This document shows, piece after piece, positions 35,513-45,214 of a stretch of 64,000 bases of DNA. The translations under genes and the position numbers were made by a program. A model generated the notes under the pieces. The model was not told where the DNA came from. It saw nothing but the letters and a program-made list of their open reading frames with translations, and ran no database searches. The stretch's first letter is position 1; each line of letters begins with the position of its first letter. Source of the stretch: Streptomyces canus (GTDB lineage Bacteria > Actinomycetota > Actinomycetes > Streptomycetales > Streptomycetaceae); NCBI RefSeq assembly GCF_001514145.1, contig NZ_KQ948682.1, positions 32,934 through 96,933 on the forward strand, in the 5' to 3' direction.

Positions 35513-36412
35513 TTACGACCAGCTCGTGCCCGTCAGACGCTCGTACGCCTCGATGTACTTGGCGCGGGTGCGGTCCACGACCTCCTGCGGCAGCGGCGGC
35601 GGGGGCTGCTCGCTCTTCCTGTCCCAGCCGGACTCCGCCGAGGTCAGCCAGTCCCGCACGAACTGCTTGTCGTACGACGGCTGCGCGTGCCCCGGCTCCC
35701 ACTGATCGGCCGGCCAGAAGCGGGAGGAGTCCGGGGTGAGGACCTCGTCCGCGACGACGAGGGTCTCCCCGTCGAAGCCGAACTCGAACTTGGTGTCCGC
35801 GAGGATGATCCCGCGGTCCCGGGCGATGTCCCGGCCGCGCGAGTACACCGCGAGGGTCGCCTGGCGCAGCTGGGCCGCGGTGTCGGCGCCGACCTGGCGG
35901 GCGACCTCCTCGTAGGAGACGTTCTCGTCGTGCTCGCCGACGGCGGCCTTGGTGGCCGGAGTGAAGATCGGGGCGGGCAGCTCGCTGCCGTCGACCAGGC
36001 CCTCGGGGAGGGCGAGGCCGCAGACCGTGCGGGACTCGTTGTACTCGAGCAGTCCGGAGCCGGTGAGGTAGCCGCGGGCGACGGCTTCCACGGGGACCAT
36101 CCGGAGCGACTTGCAGACCAGGGTGCGGCCCGCCCAGTCGGCGGGTGCGCCTTCCGGTACGGCCGTACTCAGGACGTGGTTCGGCAGCAGGTCGGCGATC
36201 TGGTCGAACCACCACAGGGACAGCTGGGTGAGGACGCGGCCCTTGTCGGGGATCTCGGTCGGCAGCACCCAGTCGAAGGCGGAGATACGGTCACTGGCGA
36301 CCATCACGAGGTCGCCCGCCTCGTTCTGGTACAGCTCGCGCACCTTGCCGGTGTGCAGGTGCACCAGGCCCGGAACCTGGAGCGGCTCGGGCTTTTCTAC
36401 GAATCCGGACAC
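35513..36412 (-). CDS. purC: SAICAR synthetase
   Basis: A 299-residue phosphoribosylaminoimidazole-succinocarboxamide synthase joining CAIR and aspartate. Motifs are HTGKVRELYQNEAGDLVMVA, SDRISAFDWVLPTEIPDKG, VEAVARGYLTGSG and ILADTKFEFGFDG, then ADEVLTPDSSRFWPAD. The start is a GTG (36412). It is alone on its strand next to the regulatory cluster; purD lies about 4.5 kb further on. Confidence 0.98.
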   Translation of the reverse strand: MSGFVEKPEPLQVPGLVHLHTGKVRELYQNEAGDLVMVASDRISAFDWVLPTEIPDKGRVLTQLSLWWFDQIADLLPNHVLSTAVPEGAPADWAGRTLVCKSLRMVPVEAVARGYLTGSGLLEYNESRTVCGLALPEGLVDGSELPAPIFTPATKAAVGEHDENVSYEEVARQVGADTAAQLRQATLAVYSRGRDIARDRGIILADTKFEFGFDGETLVVADEVLTPDSSRFWPADQWEPGHAQPSYDKQFVRDWLTSAESGWDRKSEQPPPPLPQEVVDRTRAKYIEAYERLTGTSWS

Positions 36413-36517
36413 GGTTCCTCCCCGTGATTATGTCCAACGGGTCGATTGTCCCGTACGGGGCGCTGACCTTGGACTTGGGGTGCGCTGAGAAAGCGGTGGG
36501 TGGACTGCAGGGTGAAC

Positions 36518-38026
36518 TCAGTCACGCTTGCAGATGCGGTCCAGGAGGTTGGCGGTGGCGCGCTGGACGCGGGTGTCGACGTGGCCCGGGCGGTCCAGTG
36601 CCGGGGACCAGGCGAAGGTGCCTGCGGCGAAGACCAGGGCGCCGGAGGGGGCGCGGTAGAGGGACGTCTCCTGGTGGCGGAGGGCGCCCTCGCTGTCGGC
36701 GTACGGCGAGTGGGCGAGCAGGATGCGGTCGTCGTGCTCCGGCAGTGGGGTGCGCGGGAAGTAGCGGTCGGCCTCGCCCGCGACCAGGCCGGGGAGTTCG
36801 TCGCCCTCCTGGGCGCCGGTCGCCTCCCACAGCCAGTGCTCGGCGTTGCGGACGATCAGGGGGTGGGGCTCGGGCACCCTTCCCGCGTACTGGATGCCGA
36901 CCACCTGCTGTTCGGGGCGGTCGACTTCGCGCCAGAGCGTCGGTTTGCCCGGGCCCCTGCGTTTGCGGCAGGTCAGCAGACGGTCGGGGACACCGGACGG
37001 CGAGGGGGCCAACTCGACCTGCCAGTACATGGTGTTGGCGGACAGGAAGACCAGGGAGGTGCCGCAGTCGCGGGCTCGCTCGACCGTGCGGCGCATGGCC
37101 GTCGACCAGTACTCGTCGTGGCCGGGGAAGACCAGGCCTCGGTACCGGGTGAGGTCGAGCCGGCCGGCGTGCAGGTCGCGGGCGTCGGCGTAGGCGAGGT
37201 CGTAGCCGTAGCGCTCGGCGAAGCGGATGAAGTCGTAGGCGTGGCCGACGTGCATCGGCAGGCCCGCGCCCGCGTACGGCCGGTCGAAGGAGACCGTGGT
37301 CGCGGCGTCGGCCTCGCCGAGGAGCCGGCCCTGTTCGTCCCAGGCGTGGTAGAGGCTGGCGCCGGTGCGGCCGTCCTCGGGATAGAGGTTGTACGCCTGC
37401 CAGGTGACGTCGGGCAGGAGGAGCAGTAAGTCCGCGGGATGGTTCTCGCGGACCGTGAAGGGGATGTGGGAGCGGTAGCCGTCGGCGGTGGTGAGGACGG
37501 CGACGTACGCGCCGACGCTCCAGTAGGACGGGATCTGCAGCCGCCAGGACAGCCACCAGTGGTGGCAGGAGACCGTGCGGTCCGCGGCCAGTGGCGAGGG
37601 CTGGACGATGCCGGAGAGGCGGGGGCTGGTGGTGATCTTCGCCGCGCCGTCGCCGCCGTAGTGGCCGATGCGGTAGATGTCGACAGCGAACTCCTGCGGC
37701 GGGTCAACGGTGATGTGGAAGTCGACGGCCTCACCGGGGGCGACCGCGCCGGTCGAGGTGAAGCCCTTGATCTGGCGGCGGACGTCGTCGGCCGAGCGGG
37801 GGCCGCCGCCGGGGGCGGAGCGGGGGGAGGGGATGCGCGGGGCGCCCTCCTTCGGGGTGTGGGCGGGGTCCGTCTCGACGTACCACGGGACCACCTGGCC
37901 GGTGTCGTCGAAGTACGTCTCACTGCCGCGCAGCCAGGGGACGGGGCCCTGGCCGAAGGGGTCCGTCACGGCGTGCGCGAGTGCTCCCGACTCCCAGCGG
38001 CGGATGTGCTCCGGTCCTGGGCCCAT
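36518..38026 (-). CDS. N,N-dimethylformamidase large-subunit-like protein
   Basis: A 502-residue protein related to the C-terminal domain of the DMF-ase beta subunit. An Ig-like beta region (VDFHITVDPPQEFAVDIYRIG) is followed by SYWSVGAYVAVLTTADGYRS. The central domain has WQAYNLYPEDGRTGASLYH, RFAERYGYDLAYADA and LVFPGHDEYWSTAMRRTVERA, and ends with the family's Trp-rich block around EHWLWEATG. The family includes amidases, but most actinobacterial members have no shown activity. The ATG at 38026 (MGPGPEHIRRW) has GGAGGGGAG upstream; the longer reading continues into unlikely sequence. It lies 105 bp upstream of purC on the same strand. Confidence 0.85.
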   Translation of the reverse strand: MGPGPEHIRRWESGALAHAVTDPFGQGPVPWLRGSETYFDDTGQVVPWYVETDPAHTPKEGAPRIPSPRSAPGGGPRSADDVRRQIKGFTSTGAVAPGEAVDFHITVDPPQEFAVDIYRIGHYGGDGAAKITTSPRLSGIVQPSPLAADRTVSCHHWWLSWRLQIPSYWSVGAYVAVLTTADGYRSHIPFTVRENHPADLLLLLPDVTWQAYNLYPEDGRTGASLYHAWDEQGRLLGEADAATTVSFDRPYAGAGLPMHVGHAYDFIRFAERYGYDLAYADARDLHAGRLDLTRYRGLVFPGHDEYWSTAMRRTVERARDCGTSLVFLSANTMYWQVELAPSPSGVPDRLLTCRKRRGPGKPTLWREVDRPEQQVVGIQYAGRVPEPHPLIVRNAEHWLWEATGAQEGDELPGLVAGEADRYFPRTPLPEHDDRILLAHSPYADSEGALRHQETSLYRAPSGALVFAAGTFAWSPALDRPGHVDTRVQRATANLLDRICKRD

Positions 38027-38192
38027 GGTCGCTCCCCTCCCTCGTGCCCCCGTTGTTCGTCCTGGCCGGTGTCCTGTGCCGGCACAAGCCCTTGCCATGT
38101 GCGCGATCGGTCTCAGCACATCACATTCCGCACTCGGGCTGTCACTATTCGTTGCGAATTGGCCGAAAGTGGAAGCGGGGACTCCGGATTCG

Positions 38193-40658
38193 TCAGACGA
38201 GGCGGACCGGCTTCTCGGGGCGTATCCCCGATTTGACCAGCCAGGCGCGCAGAGGGGCCGGGTCGCCGTCCTCCACGAGGCTGAGGACGCGGGGGGTGAG
38301 GTCCGCGGCGCGTTCGCCGTTGATGAGGAGGGACGGGCCGTCGAGCCAGTCCAGGCCCGGGGCGGCGCCGGCGGTGTCGATCGCGGCGCAGCAGACCATC
38401 GCGGTGACGTGGTCGGTGAGGAGTTCTCGGGCGCTGCGGGGTGGCTGGAGCGGGAAGAGGGGGAGGGCGGTGTCGTCCCAGGGGGTGGCGTCGGGCGTGC
38501 TGCGGGACTGGGGGGCGGCGGCTTCCTCACGGGCGAGCTCGGCGGTGAGCGCCGCGGCGAGGGTCTCGGCTTCGCCGTCTGCGCTTCCGCCTACGGCATC
38601 TGCACCACCGGCGTCACATTCGTCATCGGCTGCGGGTGTCCCGTGGGGGGCGGCAGCGGTCTCACGTTCGGCTGCTGCGGGGTCGTCCGGTGGCACGGGG
38701 TGGTGGTGCGGTCCGGCCGCGAGGGCGTCGGCCGGGGGCGGGGGGTGCGGTGCAGTCGGCGGGGCGTCAGCCGGGGAGGGAGCGTGCGGTGCAGCCGCCG
38801 GGACGTCAACCGGGGGCGAGGCATGCGGTGCAGCCGCCGGGACGTCAACCGGGGGCGAGGCATGCGGTGCAGCCGCCGGGACGTCAACCGGGGAGGGAGC
38901 GTGCGGTGCAGCCGCCGGGACGTCAACCGGGGAGGGAGCGTGCGGTGCAGCCGCCTGTGCGTCGGCCGAGGCCGGTTCACGGTGCGGGTCCGCCGCCATG
39001 GCACCGTCCGGTGGAGGCGGTACGGGGGCGGCGGTCGCGGGCGCGTCCGCCTGAGCCGCCGATTCGTGCTGCACGGCTCCGGCGTCGTCCGGGGAGGCGG
39101 GTCCACCGGTCCTCGCCACATCGTCGGTCGGCGGAACCGGGGTGAGGTCTGTGGAAGCGGGGTCCTGCGCGGGTGTTGCGGGCTTGGCGGGTGCGAGGCC
39201 GTCCGCGGCCGCCCGCGCCGGCCCCTGCTCGCGCCTGTGCTCGACAGTGTCGGTGTCGTCCGCCGAGGTCAGTCCACCGCCGGCCGCCGTGGTGGTGGGG
39301 GCGGGCGAGTACGTGGGTGTCGAGGTGGCGGGTCGGTCGGCTGCCAGGGGGTGTGGAGTGGGGCCGGTGTGCCCGGGAGCCGAGAGGTGGGCCAGGACTC
39401 GGGAAAGGGTGGGGCCGTGGGACTCCGGCGGGGCTGCTCCCGGGGTGCGGCTGACGCCCTGGGCGTCGAGGACTCGGTGGAGGCGGGCCGCGTCCAGGCG
39501 CCACTTCCGGTCCACGACCTCTTCCGGGTACTCCTGCCAGTCCACCGGGGACCAGTCCTGGCCGGTCTCCGCGGGGCCGCCGTGGAAGAGGCGGGCGGCG
39601 AGGAGCGAGGCTGCCTCGTCGACCGCGCCGGGCTCTTCGAGCAGGTCGCAGGCGGGGCGCTCACCCAGGCGGGAGGCGAAACCCTCGGCCAGTCGGTCGC
39701 GGCGGGACAGCTCGGTCAGCGCGGCCACCACACCGGCGTCCAGGCGGGAAGGCCAGCGGCCCATCCGCCAGGCGGGGAGCGCGACCCGGGTCAGCAGCCG
39801 GTCCCAGCCCGCGTACGCCAGGCCCACCTGTTCCTGGGCCACGATCCGGAGGCCGTAGTCCACAGCCTGTGCACGCTCGGCGGCCGCGGCCGCGACTCCG
39901 CGCTCCATCTGGGTCGCGTGCTCCCGGCAGCTGCGCAGGAGGAGGCGGGCCACCCAAGCGACACCCGCGCACATCACACGGGTGAGTGGACAGCGGCCCG
40001 GGACGGAGCCGACGGCCACGGCCGCGTCCAGACCTCGCACGAATCGGCGGGCCGCCGCTATGTCGGGGTGAGCCGAGGGGCCCGTACCGGCGACGACCGG
40101 GGCGAGGACCGCGCGCAGTTCGCCGACGCGCATCCACCACAGGAACGGCGAGCCGATGACCAGCACCGGTGCGGCCGGGACACGGCGGTGGGAACTGCGG
40201 ACGCCCGCGATCTCGTCGTCCCGGCCCTTCTGCGGGGGCGGGCCGTGGGCGGGGTGGGTGCGGTCCTCCAGCCAGCTGTCGCAGTCAGGGGTGAGCGCTA
40301 TCGCGGAGGGGGCGGGGACGTCCAGGCGGTCGGCGAGGTCGCGCACCATGCGGTACAGGTCGGGCGCGGACTCCTCGGCGATCGCGACGGTCGGACTGAC
40401 GGCGGGGCGGGCGCGGGCGACGACCAGGGCCACGGCTCCGGCGGCGAGCAGCACCACGGCCCCGAGAACGGTCATGGCCAGGCGGGCGCTGTCCCAGAAC
40501 CCGCCCACGAGATGACTGGTGGAACCTCCGGCGAGCAGCACCACGGCCACCGCCGCGGGCAGCAGCGCCACGGCCAGCGCACGGCTGCGGATGCGCAGCA
40601 CGGCGAGGGCCCGGGAGCGCGCGGCCTGCGCGGCCACCTCGACACCGATACCGGTCAT
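38193..40658 (-). CDS. Membrane protein with degenerate M48-like region and Pro/Ala-rich repeats
   Basis: An 821-residue protein. Two N-terminal membrane spans (about 28-45 and 60-82) are followed by a region resembling M48/HtpX peptidases (PDLYRMVRDLADRLDVPAPS, then PVLVIGSPFLWWMRVGELRAVL). Where that family has HELGH, this protein has APVVAGTG, so the zinc site is missing. A helical region to about residue 420, a 250-residue Pro/Ala/Asp-rich low-complexity part with 13-residue repeats, and a conserved C-terminal segment (ARELLTDHVTAMVCC) follow. It is perhaps a non-catalytic scaffold. The M48 relation is inferred from motif order only. Confidence 0.72.
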   Translation of the reverse strand: MTGIGVEVAAQAARSRALAVLRIRSRALAVALLPAAVAVVLLAGGSTSHLVGGFWDSARLAMTVLGAVVLLAAGAVALVVARARPAVSPTVAIAEESAPDLYRMVRDLADRLDVPAPSAIALTPDCDSWLEDRTHPAHGPPPQKGRDDEIAGVRSSHRRVPAAPVLVIGSPFLWWMRVGELRAVLAPVVAGTGPSAHPDIAAARRFVRGLDAAVAVGSVPGRCPLTRVMCAGVAWVARLLLRSCREHATQMERGVAAAAAERAQAVDYGLRIVAQEQVGLAYAGWDRLLTRVALPAWRMGRWPSRLDAGVVAALTELSRRDRLAEGFASRLGERPACDLLEEPGAVDEAASLLAARLFHGGPAETGQDWSPVDWQEYPEEVVDRKWRLDAARLHRVLDAQGVSRTPGAAPPESHGPTLSRVLAHLSAPGHTGPTPHPLAADRPATSTPTYSPAPTTTAAGGGLTSADDTDTVEHRREQGPARAAADGLAPAKPATPAQDPASTDLTPVPPTDDVARTGGPASPDDAGAVQHESAAQADAPATAAPVPPPPDGAMAADPHREPASADAQAAAPHAPSPVDVPAAAPHAPSPVDVPAAAPHASPPVDVPAAAPHASPPVDVPAAAPHAPSPADAPPTAPHPPPPADALAAGPHHHPVPPDDPAAAERETAAAPHGTPAADDECDAGGADAVGGSADGEAETLAAALTAELAREEAAAPQSRSTPDATPWDDTALPLFPLQPPRSARELLTDHVTAMVCCAAIDTAGAAPGLDWLDGPSLLINGERAADLTPRVLSLVEDGDPAPLRAWLVKSGIRPEKPVRLV
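38743..38976 (-). repeat. 39-bp tandem repeat array inside the M48-like gene
   Basis: Six copies of a 39-bp unit encode the 13-residue motif APHAPSPVDVPAA and variants. Inner copies are nearly identical. The length is a multiple of three, so copy-number change keeps the frame. Confidence 0.88.
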
Positions 40659-40961
40659 GACCGGACCTCACCCCCTCCCTGCCGTCCTGAATGCCCAGCT
40701 GTCCTGGCGTTGCTCACTCCCCCACTGTGGCACCCGTCACTGACATCGCAATGCCGGTGGGCCAAGTGCCGGACCGCTTGCGCCGCACCCTAGTTGGGCC
40801 CCGGGCGCCCGTCAGCCGTATGGAGCCCCGGTCACTCGATGGAATGGCTTTGGGGAAAGGTGGATGACGTACAGCAAAGATCAGGCCCCGAATCCTTAGA
40901 CGGATCCGGGGCCGGTCGGGTTGTTCGGCAGCGGGGGGTTTCGCCCCGGTTTCCGAGCTTC
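40659..40961. other. Intergenic region between the M48-like gene and purD
   Basis: No gene is seen. It contains the promoter region of the M48-like gene and the purD terminator at 40884-40913. Confidence 0.5.
40884..40913 (-). terminator. Terminator of purD
   Basis: ggccccgaatcc (40884-40895) pairs with ggatccggggcc (40902-40913) with one mismatch and loop ttagac, about 50 bp past the purD stop. Confidence 0.85.
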
Positions 40962-42215
<1,254 letters not shown>

Positions 42216-42341
42216 GGGGGTCAGCCTAACGGGGTTTTTGTGGGGGGTTCCTAAGGGGTGGAGGGAGGAGAGTCGTAGGTTCCTCCAAGACGACCTCTCG
42301 CGCGAGTCCCTCCGTCGTCCCCTTATTCGTTTTATTTCGCC

Positions 42342-44816
42342 TTATTCGTTGGTGATCTCCTCCACCACGGTCGCCCCGAGCTCGCGCACGATCAGTTCGC
42401 GGCCCGAGAGGGCGGCCTCGTTGAGATCGGGGTCGTCGTCCTCGGGGATGTCGTCCTCGATGGAGACCGGCGGGGGTTCCGGCGCGGACCGCTGCGGGGC
42501 AGGGGCCGGTGTGGGAGCCGGCGTCGGCGTGGACCGGGCCGCCGGGGCGGGCGCCGGCTGGGGGGAGGACGGGGCCTGGGGGGCCGGGGCGCCGTAGCCG
42601 GCCGTGCTTCCGGTGCCGTAGCCGCCGGCGTTGCCGCCTCCGCCGTAGCCCCCGCCACCGCCGCCGTTGAAGCCGCCGGATGCCGGGGGCGCCCCTCCGC
42701 CGCCCGACGGGTCGATGACGGCCTCGATCTTCCACTGGACGTTGAACTGCTCGCCCAGCGCCTGCCGCAGCACCTCTTCGCTGCCGCTGCTCGCGAAGTT
42801 GTCGCGGGCGCCGGCGTTCACGAAGCCGAGCTGGAGGGTGGTGCCGTCGAAGCCGGCCACGTGGGCGTTCTGGCTGAGCAGGATCCACGTGAAGCGGCGG
42901 CGGTTCTTGACGGCTTCCAGGATGTTGGGCCAGAGCTGGCGGGGGTCGGGGCCACCGGTCGGCGGGGCGTAGGCGCCCGGTCCGGGTGCGGGGGCCGCGG
43001 GGGCGGGCTGGGCCGGTCCCGGTGTCGCCGGCCGCTGCGGTGCGGGCGCCTGGGGCTGGCCGCCGCCTGCCGGGGCCGGGGTGGGCCAGCCACCGGGACG
43101 CCGGCCGCCGCCGACGGGGGCGGCGGCGGGCCAGGCTCCGGGGGTGGGAGCGGGATCCGACGCAGCGGCTGGGGGCGGTGTGGCGGACGGCTGCTGGTGT
43201 TGCGGCCGGTCCGAGTGGCCGGTGGAGGGCTGGGCCGTGGGTGCACCGTGCGCCGGGCCGGTGTGGGGGTCGCCGGTGTGGAGGTCGGGAGACGAACCCT
43301 GGGTCGGACCGGCGGGCGAGTCAGGGGCCCGGTCGGCGGTCGGCGCCGAGTCGGCCGTAGCGCCGGGGAATCCGCCCGCGCCACCGGCTCCGGCCGGAAC
43401 GCCGCCACCTGGGGCGCCACCGCCGAAGCCTCCGCCACCGGGTGTGCCCGCGCCCGAGGCTCGGACCGCCGCACGCGCCGCGGCCGGGCCGCCACCGGGC
43501 GGGAGCGGTGCAGGTGGCGGGACGGCGGCCGTTGAGGCACCCGTGGCATGCGAGGCACCAGGGATGCCTTGGACGCCCGGGGCACCCAGGGCCGCTCCCC
43601 CGTGGGCTTCCGGCCCTGGCACGTACCCCATCGCGGGGGCGCCGCCGGCCGAGAAGTTCACGCCCCGCTCGATGCGGTCGAGGCGGGCCATCACCGAGCG
43701 CTCGTCCCCATAGGCCGCGGGGAGCAGCACGCGCGCGCAGATGAGCTCCAACTGGAGACGGGGCGAGTTGGCGCCGCGCATCTCGGTGAGGCCTGCGTTG
43801 ACGAGGTCGGCGGCGCGGCTCAGCTCGGCCGCGCCGAACGTGCCGGCCTGGGCCTGCATGCGTTCGATGACGTCGGCGGGGGCGTCGATGAGCCCCTTCT
43901 CGGCGGCGTCGGGAACAGCGGCGAGGATGACCAGGTCCCGCAGCCGCTCCAGCAGATCGGTGACGAAGCGGCGCGGGTCGTTGCCCCCCTCGATGACGCG
44001 GTCGACGACCTCGAAGGCGGCGGCGCCGTCACCGGTGGCGAAGGCCTCGACGACGGAGTCGAGGAGAGAGCCGTCGGTGTAGCCGAGGAGGGACGTGGCC
44101 ATGGCATACGTCACACCCTCCTCCTTGGCCCCGGCGAGCAGCTGGTCCATGACGGACATGGAGTCACGCACGGAGCCCTGGCCTGCCCGCACGACGAGGG
44201 GCAGGACGCCGTCCTCGACGGGGATGTCCTCCTTGCCGCACACCTCGCCGAGGTAGTCCCGCAGGGTGCCGGGCGGGACGAGCCGGAAGGGGTAGTGATG
44301 GGTTCGCGACCGGATCGTCCCGATGACCTTCTCGGGCTCGGTGGTGGCGAAGATGAACTTGAGGTGCTCCGGGGGCTCCTCGACGACCTTCAGCAACGCG
44401 TTGAACCCTGCCGACGTGACCATGTGGGCCTCGTCGATGATGTAGATCTTGTAGCGGCTGCTCGCGGGCCCGAAGAAGGCCTTTTCGCGCAGCTCACGGG
44501 CGTCGTCCACACCACCGTGGGAGGCGGCGTCGATCTCGATGACGTCGATGGAACCCGGGCCGTTGCGTGCGAGGTCCTGGCAGGACTGGCACTCACCGCA
44601 GGGGGTGGGGGTGGGGCCCTGCACGCAGTTCAGGCACCTGGCGAGGATGCGGGCGCTGGTCGTCTTGCCGCATCCGCGCGGACCGCTGAACAGGTACGCG
44701 TGATTGACCCGGTTGTTCCGCAGCGCCTGCTGCAGCGGGTCGGTGACATGCTCCTGCCCGATGACCTCGGCGAAGGACTCCGGGCGATAGCGGCGGTACA
44801 ACGCGAGAGACGACAC
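42342..44816 (-). CDS. dnaX: DNA polymerase III subunits gamma/tau
   Basis: An 824-residue clamp-loader subunit. The AAA+ domain starts SSLALYRRYRPESFAEVIGQ. Walker A GPRGCGKTT lies at 45-53. Zinc cysteines are in CLNC and CGECQSC (61-79), then IIDEAHM, the sensor FATTEPEKV and TRSRTHHYPFR. Domain III ends near 370. A 300-residue Pro/Gly/Ala-rich linker and a tau-type C-terminal domain (VKNRRRFTWILLSQNAHV) follow, so the product is tau-like. No slippery frameshift signal was noticed. The GTG at 44816 begins the conserved SSLALYRRYRPE. The SRP RNA gene lies just upstream. Confidence 0.96.
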   Translation of the reverse strand: MSSLALYRRYRPESFAEVIGQEHVTDPLQQALRNNRVNHAYLFSGPRGCGKTTSARILARCLNCVQGPTPTPCGECQSCQDLARNGPGSIDVIEIDAASHGGVDDARELREKAFFGPASSRYKIYIIDEAHMVTSAGFNALLKVVEEPPEHLKFIFATTEPEKVIGTIRSRTHHYPFRLVPPGTLRDYLGEVCGKEDIPVEDGVLPLVVRAGQGSVRDSMSVMDQLLAGAKEEGVTYAMATSLLGYTDGSLLDSVVEAFATGDGAAAFEVVDRVIEGGNDPRRFVTDLLERLRDLVILAAVPDAAEKGLIDAPADVIERMQAQAGTFGAAELSRAADLVNAGLTEMRGANSPRLQLELICARVLLPAAYGDERSVMARLDRIERGVNFSAGGAPAMGYVPGPEAHGGAALGAPGVQGIPGASHATGASTAAVPPPAPLPPGGGPAAARAAVRASGAGTPGGGGFGGGAPGGGVPAGAGGAGGFPGATADSAPTADRAPDSPAGPTQGSSPDLHTGDPHTGPAHGAPTAQPSTGHSDRPQHQQPSATPPPAAASDPAPTPGAWPAAAPVGGGRRPGGWPTPAPAGGGQPQAPAPQRPATPGPAQPAPAAPAPGPGAYAPPTGGPDPRQLWPNILEAVKNRRRFTWILLSQNAHVAGFDGTTLQLGFVNAGARDNFASSGSEEVLRQALGEQFNVQWKIEAVIDPSGGGGAPPASGGFNGGGGGGYGGGGNAGGYGTGSTAGYGAPAPQAPSSPQPAPAPAARSTPTPAPTPAPAPQRSAPEPPPVSIEDDIPEDDDPDLNEAALSGRELIVRELGATVVEEITNE

Positions 44817-44882
44817 GCATACGAGGTTATAGGCGCCCACTGACACCGGGGCCCGCGCGTGCGCTCCGCCGGGAACGCAAGC

Positions 44883-44970
44883 GCCCCCCACGCACCCGCC
44901 AGAGCCGACCTACCCTTGCTGCCTTCCGGCCCTGGGGGAGTTCAGTCAGATAGCGCCGCGTGAGGGGCTG
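44883..44970 (-). ncRNA. ffs: Signal recognition particle RNA (4.5S type)
   Basis: The minus-strand RNA contains the SRP domain IV core: GGAAGGCAGCAAGGGTAGG with the GGAA-type tetraloop region and the asymmetric internal loop. Flanking arms CCCCTCACGC and GCGTGGGGGG pair to close the hairpin. Its position upstream of dnaX is common in actinobacteria. The ends are estimated from pairing and may be off by several bases. Confidence 0.9.
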
Positions 44971-45044
44971 CCCAAACAGTACCCGATGGCAGCGGGTGGG
45001 AACGAGTTCGCGAGCACTCCTCAACGTCTTGTATTGTTTGCGGC

Positions 45045-45129
45045 GGAGGATTCGCCTAGAGGCCTAGGGCGCACGCTTGGAAAGCGTGTTGGGGGCAACC
45101 CCTCACGAGTTCGAATCTCGTATCCTCCG
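45045..45129 (+). tRNA. tRNA-Ser(GGA)
   Basis: An 85-nt class II tRNA with a long variable arm (GGGGGCAACCCCTC-like). Acceptor GGAGGAT/ATCCTCC, anticodon loop TTGGAAA, anticodon GGA. The discriminator G is followed by an encoded CCA (45130-45132). It flanks the integrated element and its 3' part is the likely attachment site. Confidence 0.95.
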
Positions 45130-45214
45130 CCAGTGCCTCACCGGGCACGATGTCGAAGGGCCCCACCGTTCGCGGTGGGGCCCTTCGACGGTTGCAGTCT
45201 CATCTACAGTCTCA
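45108..45214 (+). other. Probable attL of the integrated element
   Basis: It comprises the 3' end of tRNA-Ser with CCA, a strong hairpin, and a pair of CAGTCTCA direct repeats (45195-45202 and 45207-45214) 12 bp apart that reach the integrase stop codon. Paired short direct repeats beside the integrase gene are what arm-type integrase sites look like. No second copy of the tRNA 3' end was found to the right edge, so attR presumably lies beyond. Confidence 0.55.
45152..45189. terminator. Perfect 17-bp UUCG hairpin between tRNA-Ser and int
   Basis: 45152-45168 pairs perfectly with 45173-45189 around a TTCG tetraloop. It can stop both tRNA-Ser (plus) and the integrase gene (minus). Confidence 0.88.

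Noticed and set aside
38743..38976. CRISPR-like array of 39-bp units
   Set aside because: There are no unique spacers; units are contiguous, in frame and code for a Pro/Ala repeat.
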